Source: Bacteroidetes bacterium UBA2475 (GTDB lineage Bacteria > Bacteroidota > Bacteroidia > B-17B0 > Aurantibacillaceae). From it: 64,000 nt of DNA. Shown here one piece after another: positions 34,895 through 42,397 of this stretch. The notes under the pieces were generated by a model, which saw only the letters and a program-made list of their open reading frames with translations, was not told the origin of the DNA and did no database searches. How positions within the stretch are numbered: position 1 is the stretch's first letter; each line of letters opens with the position of its first letter. A program made the translations under genes and the position numbers. Location of the stretch: contig DDPF01000012.1 in the NCBI GenBank assembly GCA_002342065.1, positions 434,001-498,000 on the forward strand. The letters run 5' to 3'.

Positions 34895-36018
34895 ATAACC
34901 TCAAGCAATTTTTCAATATTAACCTGGTTAAAATAGATCTCCAAACTTTTCTTTCTTTCTTCTTTAATTTCATTTGTTATTTCAGACCGGCTAAGATCTT
35001 CGATCAATCCTTTTATGAACAAAGGTTTGTCGGCAATGTAAGTAGCATCCTTGTCGCCATTACCAAGCTGCGTGCCTTTTATCATTTCTTTATTACAGAT
35101 CACAAACCTTCCGGTAAAAAGTACATTTAATAATTTTAATTTCAATCCTGTACCTTGAAACGTATGTAAACAATGCGTGTGGGCATTTTCAATTAACTCA
35201 CCCATTTTTTGTTGAGAAGGATTTTCTACAAGTTCAATATTCTTGTATTCTGAAATAATATTTTTTAAAAATACAGGCGCGTTCAATCCTGCAATTATAA
35301 TTTTTTGATTACTTTCGCAAAACACATTGCGAATGAGCCATACGGCAGATTCATAATTCTCGGAGATGCTAAGATTACCATGATACAGAACATAATTTCC
35401 TTTACCGGATTTTATTTTTACCTCTTCGTTTGCATGAAAACTTGGCAAATAAAGTGTTTTTACTTTTGGATAATGTTGTTTAAAATAATTTGCATCGTTA
35501 TCATTCACCGCTAAGATCACATCTGCAAAATCTATAACAGGTTCAAACTTTTTCAATTTCCGTGATTCTATTCGCAAATAGACTTTTTTGAAAATATTTC
35601 TTTCAGATTTAGATAACTCCGCGTAATACTCATGTTCGATATTACTATGCCTGTAAATTTTCTTCCTGTCTTTAAAACGTTTGTCATTTAATAAATAACA
35701 GGTGTGCAATACTTCAAACAGTATTGGAAAATCGTTTGACAGTAAATTTTTTTCTAATTCTACCGATTGTCTTGACTTAACATTATAAGGCAGAGAAGAT
35801 AAAAAAGATAATGTCCCGGTCTTGCGAGGATAATAATATACTTTTTCACACAGTGCTTCTAATTCTTTCGAAGCTTCACGCCCGTATGTAAAACAATGCA
35901 GGTGAACTTTTACTCCGACTTTTTTGAGCCAGACCAATTTATAATAAACGTCAATTACCCCACCATAATTTGCTGGAAAAGGAACATCAAAAGAAATTAT
36001 ATTAATGGCTTTTGTCAA
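34891..36018 (-). CDS. GT4-like glycosyltransferase
   Basis: Cytoplasmic GT-B type glycosyltransferase of 375 residues. Features are the N-terminal glycine-rich loop PFPANYGGVIDVYYKL, the middle segment YHGNLSISENYESAVWLI, and the C-terminal donor region FQGTGLKLKLLNVLFTG, where family members bind the nucleotide. The start is TTG; the ATG nearby is out of frame and stops at once. A 7-bp hairpin (ATGGTCA/TGACCAT, 36018-36035) overlaps this start. It follows the btuG-like gene by 19 bases and overlaps the end of mntH on the other strand. Its sugar acceptor is unknown. Confidence 0.8.
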   Translation of the reverse strand: MTKAINIISFDVPFPANYGGVIDVYYKLVWLKKVGVKVHLHCFTYGREASKELEALCEKVYYYPRKTGTLSFLSSLPYNVKSRQSVELEKNLLSNDFPILFEVLHTCYLLNDKRFKDRKKIYRHSNIEHEYYAELSKSERNIFKKVYLRIESRKLKKFEPVIDFADVILAVNDNDANYFKQHYPKVKTLYLPSFHANEEVKIKSGKGNYVLYHGNLSISENYESAVWLIRNVFCESNQKIIIAGLNAPVFLKNIISEYKNIELVENPSQQKMGELIENAHTHCLHTFQGTGLKLKLLNVLFTGRFVICNKEMIKGTQLGNGDKDATYIADKPLFIKGLIEDLSRSEITNEIKEERKKSLEIYFNQVNIEKLLEVI

Positions 36019-36037
36019 TGGTCAAAGATGACCATTT

Positions 36038-37072
36038 TTATTCAAAATAAAAACCGTTGGCAATTATACCTGCTTTAAAGTATTTTTTCTCGCTGCCATT
36101 GGTATTATAGATATAGATATTTGACTTTTGGTTAAAATTTAAAGCATCAGAAGCGTAAATAGTATAATCGTTAGGATTTACACCTAATCCATAAAAAGTT
36201 TTTGTGCCTTTTGCTATAAATGCAGATGAAGGAAGGTTATTATCCGAAATTGCCATACGGTAAATACCGCCACTTAAAAAGTAAAGCGTGTCTTTTGTTC
36301 TATTTAAACACAAATGAAATGGTGATTCGGTTACATTAAAAGAATAAGAAACCTCTACCTGATTGTTTATAGGGTTTATCCTTGACAATTTTCCAGCAAT
36401 ATTATTTGTTTGATCGCCGCCGCTTAAAACCCAAACTTTATCATTCTTGTCAATTACAATACTTCCGGCATTTGTTCCTACATCAATACTATCTGTTTTT
36501 GCATTATTGATGGTATTAATAACGTAAGTGTAATTTCTTTTAATATTAGTTACAAAAGCCTTGTTATAAATTAGCGCCATTTCTTCTGTAAAACCCGGAC
36601 AGGGAATAGAATCTATCTTGGTATTTGAGTTAAGATCTATGATACTAATTTCGTTTCCATTGTAATCGCTAACATAAGCTTTTTGATTTGTGATAGGTAA
36701 AATATAACGAGGCGAAGAAAGTTTAGTGATTTGGGATAATTTTTTAAATTGATCGTCACACACAATAATTTTACCAGAGTTATTTACAACCAAATAAAAT
36801 TTACCATTAATTTTAGTTAGGCTTTGGGCTACATCGCCAATAGTTGGCGAAGCTGTATTTTGCGTTTGATAAAAATTCTCTATCACCGCATCATTACCGG
36901 TATCGTATAAAGAAACAGAGGAATTGCCCGAACCAAAATTTCCTTCGTTGATAATGTAAACTTTTTTAGCATTAGTTAATTGCACCTGTGGCTGAACGAT
37001 ATCTTGCGGTTTATCTTTAACACAGGAGATCATTACAGACAAAAGAATGATTATGTATGGAATGTTTTTCAT
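36038..37072 (-). CDS. btuG: BtuG-like surface lipoprotein (YncE/DUF5074 beta-propeller)
   Basis: Seven-bladed propeller lipoprotein resembling BtuG, which in Bacteroides sits on BtuB and captures vitamin B12 with very high affinity. The 344-residue protein has a lipobox ending in Cys17 (IILLSVMISC) followed by VKDKPQD, an acidic/basic stretch like a surface export signal. The first blade shows the family sequence YIINEGNFGSGNSSVSLYD. It is third in the riboswitch-controlled operon, after btuB and the DUF4465 gene. An 11-bp hairpin stands just upstream of its start. The cobalamin role rests on family and context. Confidence 0.83.
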   Translation of the reverse strand: MKNIPYIIILLSVMISCVKDKPQDIVQPQVQLTNAKKVYIINEGNFGSGNSSVSLYDTGNDAVIENFYQTQNTASPTIGDVAQSLTKINGKFYLVVNNSGKIIVCDDQFKKLSQITKLSSPRYILPITNQKAYVSDYNGNEISIIDLNSNTKIDSIPCPGFTEEMALIYNKAFVTNIKRNYTYVINTINNAKTDSIDVGTNAGSIVIDKNDKVWVLSGGDQTNNIAGKLSRINPINNQVEVSYSFNVTESPFHLCLNRTKDTLYFLSGGIYRMAISDNNLPSSAFIAKGTKTFYGLGVNPNDYTIYASDALNFNQKSNIYIYNTNGSEKKYFKAGIIANGFYFE

Positions 37073-37081
37073 GAAGAAAAA

Positions 37082-37107
37082 GAAGGCGCATACAATTATG
37101 CGCCTTC
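37082..37107 (-). terminator. Strong hairpin between the DUF4465 gene and btuG
   Basis: A perfect 11-bp stem (GAAGGCGCATA/TATGCGCCTTC, 4-base loop) is followed on the minus strand by TTTTTCTTC and then by the btuG ATG. It has the form of an intrinsic terminator or of a stability hairpin within the operon, leaving only nine bases before the btuG start codon. Confidence 0.7.
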
Positions 37108-37112
37108 AAATT

Positions 37113-38066
37113 TTAGTTTTTAATTAATTTTTTTACAGTTTTTTGGCCTGCTGAACTTAGCTCTAAAAAATAAATTCCGTTTGGTAATGCATTTACATCC
37201 AATGTTGTTTGCATTTCGTTTAATTGTTGAGAATAAATAATTTTACCCGCGACATCCATTATTGAAATTGTTCCTTCAGTTAGAATATCTGACTGAATTG
37301 TTATTACAGAACTGAATGGGTTTGGATAAACACTTAAATTAAAATTTGTTTTATTTTCAGCCAAACCAACGCTAGATTGTGTAGTTGTGAAATTATCAAT
37401 ACCAAAAAATAATGGCGTGTTTGGTCCAAAAGAACCATTGTCGCTGGTAAACATAAAAAATTTAAGGCTGTCTACATTTCCTAAAGTGGAAGTATTTACC
37501 CATTGCCATGTATCAACTAAATAATCCAATGAATTGTTTGTAAAACGAAAATCTGCTAAATAAAAAGGAACGCTATCGGCTAATAAAACACCGCCTTTGT
37601 AACCTCTAACAGTTACTTTAAAAAAATCAGGATCGTTACCGCTTACACCACCAAATTTTTTAGCGAATGAATCGCCAAGTTTCATTGACTTATATGCATA
37701 AGTTGTATTGGTAATATAAAAACCACCTACAGTATTAGAAGGAGCGGTTAAATTAATAACGCCATTGTCTTGTCCTATAACATAAATATTTGAATTGTTA
37801 TATCCTTTTAAGGGCTTTACACCATACAAATTTGTAAATCCTACCGTTGCAGAATCGTACTTGTTGGTGTATGAAAATCCACCGCTCCAATAACCACTAT
37901 ATTTGTGTTGGAAAGATGCTCCACCAGTTGTAAACGACACACCTGTTGTGCTCGAATAAGCAGAGTTTGTTGCAAGTGGTAAGCTTTCAAAATTCTCAAC
38001 CACTGTTTGCGCTTTTGTTGTAAAAAGACTCAAAGCTAAAGTCAAAGTTGTAATTGTTTTTTTCAT
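37113..38066 (-). CDS. DUF4465 protein with T9SS sorting domain
   Basis: Secreted protein of 317 residues from a family that accompanies cobalamin-regulated btuB genes in Bacteroidota. The signal peptide ends at TTKAQ. The DUF4465 domain (about residues 20-235) shows GGFYITNTTYAYKSMKLGD and GGVSGNDPDFFKVTV. The last 80 residues are a type A T9SS sorting domain (LSVYPNPFSSVITI ... NGIYFLELSSAGQKTVKKLI). I use the ATG at 38066; a longer TTG reading would overlap btuB. It is ten bases after btuB. A cobalamin-binding role at the cell surface is inferred. Confidence 0.85.
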   Translation of the reverse strand: MKKTITTLTLALSLFTTKAQTVVENFESLPLATNSAYSSTTGVSFTTGGASFQHKYSGYWSGGFSYTNKYDSATVGFTNLYGVKPLKGYNNSNIYVIGQDNGVINLTAPSNTVGGFYITNTTYAYKSMKLGDSFAKKFGGVSGNDPDFFKVTVRGYKGGVLLADSVPFYLADFRFTNNSLDYLVDTWQWVNTSTLGNVDSLKFFMFTSDNGSFGPNTPLFFGIDNFTTTQSSVGLAENKTNFNLSVYPNPFSSVITIQSDILTEGTISIMDVAGKIIYSQQLNEMQTTLDVNALPNGIYFLELSSAGQKTVKKLIKN

Positions 38067-38076
38067 ATTTGTTTTT

Positions 38077-40020
38077 TTATGTGTTTTTATTTTTTGTTTG
38101 AATTGTAATTCCAAATTCGTAATTCCTCAAAGGCATTGGCCTGCCAGAAAGGATAGTATAATTTTTATTTAATAAATTATTGCAAGCCGCAAATACAATA
38201 AAATCTGCCAGTTTTGTTTCAACAGAATAATTTAAACGTAATGATGAAACCTGGTATGGATTTAACCACTGCGAATTATCGCTTGTTGTAAAACGATAAC
38301 CAACGTATTGGTTGAAAAAAGTTAAAGCAGTTTTATTATAGCCCACTAAAAAATTTGCATTCACTGTATAACGTGGTGTATAAATTAATTGTTTGCGAAC
38401 AGTGTTATCATTTTCCTGAGCGTTTGCTTCAACGGTTGAAAGCACATACCCGGTTACGACATTTACCTTGTAAGAGAATTTGTTTTTGTAATAATGAATT
38501 TTCCAGGTTGTTTCTGTTCCCCTGCTCCAAACCTGTTGCACATTTATTGGCGAAGGATTTCCATTTACTCCCGGAACCCATAAGATCCAGTTATCAATTT
38601 TACGACTATATGCTGCGCCGGAAATAAATAATGAAACATTACTAATTTGAGTTTTATAATTAATGCTGCCTTCATACGTATAACCTTGCTCGGGTTTTAA
38701 ATTTATGTTGCCGCCGGGTAACCAATACAATTCATTTAACGTAGGTTGCCTGTATACTTTAGCCGTGCTTGCCATTAATACAAAATGTTTAGTGAGATTA
38801 TATTCCGTAGAAACATTTCCGGTTACAGGCAAAGTGCCAACACTAAAATATTCGGCGCGGGCCGAAAAATACGTAAGCCATTTACCTCCTAAAAAAGAAA
38901 ATTTATTTCCTACTAGCACTGAAGCCCTGCTTAATGTTTTTTTAGATTCATAGTTATTTGTGAAGGCAGAGCTTGAAGAAAAATTAACGCCAAAATTTAA
39001 CTGATGGTGTTGACGCCAGGTTAAATAATTTTCGTTCTCTGCAATAATAGTTTGTGTTTTGCTTTTAGAAAAAAGAGAAATTAAACTATCGGTATAATTT
39101 ATTTTATCTTCAAAAAAACCTGCCCTTACTCCTGATCTGAATTTTGAATTTATAAAACTCCAGTTGGCTGTTATTCTTGTAGCATCGTCGCGTTGATAGG
39201 TTTTACTTTCAGCCAGCGGGCTAAAAGAAGGCAAACGTCGCTTGTTTGTATTTAACCATGCATTAACTGATAATATATTCTTTGAATTAATTAAAAATTT
39301 TAGTTGCTGCATTAATCCCAAAAAATCGTATGATGCATTTTTTTGTTGTTTGATAGGACGTTCTTTATCCGTTGTGTCGAGATAATTAAAATTATTTACT
39401 GATCTGCTGTCGTAGATCTTTGAAGAAGAAATAAACCGGCGATTACTAAATAATATATTGGTAGAAATATTTTTTAAACCAAAGCTACCAGCGCCAAAAT
39501 TGCTGGAGGCTTTTAAACCCTGATCGAACAGCGTATTATTATTAAGACGAATGCTTCCACCAACAGCACCGCTTCCCCACAAAGAAGAAGATCCGCCGTA
39601 TTCGACATCAATATTTTCAAAAAGAAAAGAAGGTATTAAACAAAGATCTGATTGCCCAAGCATAGCATTTTGAAGATTAAAACCGTTCCACAAAATAGCT
39701 GTTTGCGAAGCATTACCACCTCTAAAAGCTGTTGTGGCTAAAGCACCCGGACCATAATTTTTTATAAAGATAGGTGTGTTAAGGCTTAACACATCTGCAA
39801 TAGAATTGAGTTTAAATTGTTCTTTTATTGTTGAATCTATCTGCTCTGTTTTTTTTCCTATTTGCGAAAGCTGATTTTTTTTTGCGATCACTTCCACGCC
39901 CTGTAACGAAACTGTATCCTGCGCAAGAACATGCGTGTTTGTAAAAACATACAAACAGGACAGTGCTTTAATTATAAAATTAAAACTACAAGCAAAGTGC
40001 TTATATTTATTTATTCTCAA
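38077..40020 (-). CDS. btuB: TonB-dependent vitamin B12 receptor (BtuB)
   Basis: Outer-membrane TonB-dependent transporter, first gene after a cobalamin riboswitch, which makes B12 or another corrinoid the likely substrate. The 647-residue protein has a signal peptide (region LSCLYVFTNTHVLAQ), a plug domain (residues 30-150: VEVIAKKNQLSQIG, TAFRGGNASQTAILWNGF, GSSSLWGSGAVGGSIRL) and a 22-strand barrel ending in the aromatic-rich YEFGITIQTK. The only start codon is TTG. It is co-transcribed with the DUF4465 and BtuG-like genes. Confidence 0.9.
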   Translation of the reverse strand: MRINKYKHFACSFNFIIKALSCLYVFTNTHVLAQDTVSLQGVEVIAKKNQLSQIGKKTEQIDSTIKEQFKLNSIADVLSLNTPIFIKNYGPGALATTAFRGGNASQTAILWNGFNLQNAMLGQSDLCLIPSFLFENIDVEYGGSSSLWGSGAVGGSIRLNNNTLFDQGLKASSNFGAGSFGLKNISTNILFSNRRFISSSKIYDSRSVNNFNYLDTTDKERPIKQQKNASYDFLGLMQQLKFLINSKNILSVNAWLNTNKRRLPSFSPLAESKTYQRDDATRITANWSFINSKFRSGVRAGFFEDKINYTDSLISLFSKSKTQTIIAENENYLTWRQHHQLNFGVNFSSSSAFTNNYESKKTLSRASVLVGNKFSFLGGKWLTYFSARAEYFSVGTLPVTGNVSTEYNLTKHFVLMASTAKVYRQPTLNELYWLPGGNINLKPEQGYTYEGSINYKTQISNVSLFISGAAYSRKIDNWILWVPGVNGNPSPINVQQVWSRGTETTWKIHYYKNKFSYKVNVVTGYVLSTVEANAQENDNTVRKQLIYTPRYTVNANFLVGYNKTALTFFNQYVGYRFTTSDNSQWLNPYQVSSLRLNYSVETKLADFIVFAACNNLLNKNYTILSGRPMPLRNYEFGITIQTKNKNT

Positions 40021-40060
40021 TTTTTTGATAGCTTTTTGCTCGTCTTTGGCTCCACCTCCC

Positions 40061-40230
40061 GAAAGCCTTAAACATTGTACATTTGGCAGGTCTTCTGACT
40101 TATCCTTACTTTTAAACGCCTTCCCGTACCGATAACTATCGGACAGTGGCCTTGAATGTTTAAAGTTCTAAAAGGACTCACAGCAGCGGGTACTATTAGC
40201 GATTTTCACGCTATTCCCTATTAATCTTTT
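40061..40230 (-). promoter_or_regulatory. Cobalamin riboswitch
   Basis: The minus strand has the ordered conserved blocks of the class: AGGGAA, then GTGAAAATC, then ACCCGCTGCTGTGAG, and at the 3' end the B12 box GTCAGAAGACCTGCC (around 40085-40099). A closing pair AAACATT/AATGTTT surrounds the second half. A palindrome CCGATA-AC-TATCGG sits in a peripheral stem (40129-40142). A following GGGAGGTGG lies within a GGCT/AGCC stem ahead of btuB and may be masked when cobalamin binds. Confidence 0.92.
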
Positions 40231-40255
40231 GTTTAAAAAAGAACCAATTGCGGAG

Positions 40256-40263
40256 CAAAGATA
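40256..40263 (-). promoter_or_regulatory. Promoter -7 element of the cobalamin operon
   Basis: TATCTTTG fits TAnnTTTG exactly and lies about 25 bases before the first conserved block of the riboswitch. The upstream element is only TTTA-like. Confidence 0.6.
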
Positions 40264-40312
40264 AAAATTGTATTTTAATTAAAGAATTTATTTTTTCTTT
40301 GCAGTCGAAATA

Positions 40313-40996
40313 ATGGAACAATCACAAAAAATAGAATTAATAAATTACCTAACCGGGTTTATTTCTGATAGTCGCAAAAAACGATTTGATGAAGTATTGG
40401 CGCAGCGCACCGATCATTTAAGAATTGTTCTGGAAGATGTTTACCAGGGACACAATGCAGCAGCGATTTTAAGAAGCAGCGATTGTTTTGGCATACAAAA
40501 CATACATTACATTGAAGGAAGGAATTCTATGAAGATGAGCGCAGATGTTGATATGGGAAGCAGCAAATGGCTTAATATACATAAACACAAAGGTCATGAG
40601 AATAATACGCTCGACGCTATAAAAGAATTAAAAAGTAAAGGCTATCGTATTGTTGCAACCACACCGCATAAAGACGATTGCACTATTGATAAATTACCGG
40701 TAGATAAAAAAATGGCTTTGTTTTTTGGAACAGAGATAGAAGGAATTTCACAAACGATATTTGATAATGCAGATGAGTTTGTAAAAATACCCATGTATGG
40801 TTTTACCGAAAGTTTTAACGTGAGTGTTTGTGCAGCTTTATGTTTGTATGAATTAACTACAAGGATAAGAGAAACTGTTCCGGATCATTTACTAACTGAA
40901 GATGAAAAAATTGATATCTATTTTGATTGGTTGGTAAATAGTATTGATGCGAGTGTTGGCTTGATAGAGAATTTTTATAAGGATAAATCTGAGTGA
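40313..40996 (+). CDS. trmH: TrmH-family tRNA/rRNA 2'-O-methyltransferase
   Basis: SPOUT-class methyltransferase with a knotted SAM site, most similar to TrmH, which methylates Gm18 in tRNA. The helical N-terminus (KKRFDEVLAQRTDHLRIVLEDVYQGHNAAAILRSSDCFG) in its parts and the SAM motifs LFFGTEIEGIS and IPMYGFTESFNVSVCAALCLYE are typical. The 227-residue length fits TrmH rather than RlmB. It is a single gene convergent with hemW. Confidence 0.9.
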   Translation: MEQSQKIELINYLTGFISDSRKKRFDEVLAQRTDHLRIVLEDVYQGHNAAAILRSSDCFGIQNIHYIEGRNSMKMSADVDMGSSKWLNIHKHKGHENNTLDAIKELKSKGYRIVATTPHKDDCTIDKLPVDKKMALFFGTEIEGISQTIFDNADEFVKIPMYGFTESFNVSVCAALCLYELTTRIRETVPDHLLTEDEKIDIYFDWLVNSIDASVGLIENFYKDKSE

Positions 40997-41002
40997 TTTT
41001 TT

Positions 41003-41100
41003 AGCCGCAGATTACACCGATTTTCGCGGATTATTTTTTCATTTCCCCCCTTTAATCAAACAAAGAATCTTAATCTGTGCGATCCGCGAAATCTGTGGCT
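41003..41100. repeat. Inverted-repeat element, GCCGCAGATT type
   Basis: The ends AGCCGCAGATT and (reversed) AGCCACAGATT match with one difference. Internal blocks related to CGCGGAT occur in both arms but in shifted order. It fills the gap between two convergent genes, seven bases after trmH and six before the hemW stop. Confidence 0.75.
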
Positions 41101-41105
41101 TACTT

Positions 41106-42227
41106 TTACGAAATAAAAAAATCGGAAGCAATACCATCGGCATACAAACGCGCTTGCGTTGTTAAAGTATAAACACCATTATTTTCGTCAAAATCTTTTT
41201 GTTTATCATTTATCATTTTTAGAAAATGAGCGTGGATCTTTTCTCCAAAAAGTTGTTTTATTTCTTGAGCATTGCAACCCCAAATGGTACGAAGCCGAGT
41301 TAAAACATATTCGTTAAACCTATTGCTAACACTCAGTTCTTCTTTCTCAAAATAACTTGTGTTTTGCTCAATAGCTTTTATGTAAAGCGAATTATTTTTG
41401 ATATTCCATTGACGGGAAGTGCCGTTAAAAGAATGAGCCGATGGACCTAGACCTAAATATTCTTTTTGCAGCCAGTAATTACTATTGTGTTTTGCAAAAA
41501 AACCAGGCTTACCAAAATTGGAGATTTCGTAATGAATAAAATTGTTCTGTTTTAAAACATCCGACATCATTAAAAATTGTTTGCTGCTTAGATCATCATT
41601 TATTGAAGGTTCATTTCCTTTTGCATTTTGAATTCCTAAAACAGTTTTATTTTCTATTGTAAGATTGTAAGAAGAAATATGCTGAGTGTTTAAACTAACG
41701 GTTTGCAGTAGTGTGTTTTCCCAGCTTTTAAGGTCCTGGAATTTACTGCCGTAAATAAGATCGATGGTTATGTTATCAAAACCTTCATCCTGCGCCATTT
41801 TTACAGAATTTACCGATTGTTTTGCATTATGGGCCCGGTTCATCCATTTTAGTTCCTTATCATTAAAACTCTGTAATCCAATGCTTAAACGATTGATTCC
41901 CAAATGTTTCCAAATTTCAAGATTTTCTTTAGAAATATCATCAGGGTTGGCTTCTATGGTAATCTCGGAAGCGTTATCATAAATAAAACGCTTATTTAAG
42001 GCTTCAAAAATGGTCTCAAATTCTGATCTATTTAATAAGCTTGGTGTTCCGCCACCAAAATATACACTCTCTAACTTATTGTTTTGTAAATAGTTACGCC
42101 TTAATTCGATCTCGCGAACAATTGAGTTAACAAGTGCATTTTTATCTTTTAAACTAGTGCTGAAATGAAAATCGCAATAGCTGCAAGCCTGCCTGCAATA
42201 AGGAATATGTATGTAAATGCCCGCCAA
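41106..42227 (-). CDS. hemW: Radical SAM heme chaperone HemW
   Basis: Radical SAM protein of the HemN/HemW group; HemW binds heme and is thought to deliver it, whereas HemN is the oxygen-independent coproporphyrinogen oxidase. The cluster motif is C11-x3-C15-x2-C18 in YCRQACSYCDFHF, which lacks the extra cysteine of true HemN (CxxxCxxCxC). GGTPSLL and LSIGLQSFND are conserved. The start is TTG at exactly the place where relatives start (MAGIYIHIP). It has 373 residues. Confidence 0.9.
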   Translation of the reverse strand: MAGIYIHIPYCRQACSYCDFHFSTSLKDKNALVNSIVREIELRRNYLQNNKLESVYFGGGTPSLLNRSEFETIFEALNKRFIYDNASEITIEANPDDISKENLEIWKHLGINRLSIGLQSFNDKELKWMNRAHNAKQSVNSVKMAQDEGFDNITIDLIYGSKFQDLKSWENTLLQTVSLNTQHISSYNLTIENKTVLGIQNAKGNEPSINDDLSSKQFLMMSDVLKQNNFIHYEISNFGKPGFFAKHNSNYWLQKEYLGLGPSAHSFNGTSRQWNIKNNSLYIKAIEQNTSYFEKEELSVSNRFNEYVLTRLRTIWGCNAQEIKQLFGEKIHAHFLKMINDKQKDFDENNGVYTLTTQARLYADGIASDFFIS

Positions 42228-42397
42228 ACGCTTGTTATTATTGAGTTTATTGATGAAAGTTGTTTACCATAAGATAAAAAGGTAAATCTATTATATTAAA
42301 AGGTCAATTTTGGTCTTTTTGATCAAAAAAATTTAAATTTATTAACGATTTGTATAATATTTATTATATTAGCACCCTATAAACTCATAATTAAAGT

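Noticed and set aside
41003..41100. CRISPR or tRNA-like structure
   Set aside because: There is one inverted pair without spacers and no tRNA arms; it is a dispersed intergenic repeat.
42228..42397. Promoter of the PorE-like gene
   Set aside because: A TTTG is present, but the following element and spacing (about 14 bases to TATTAGCA) do not fit well enough to call.
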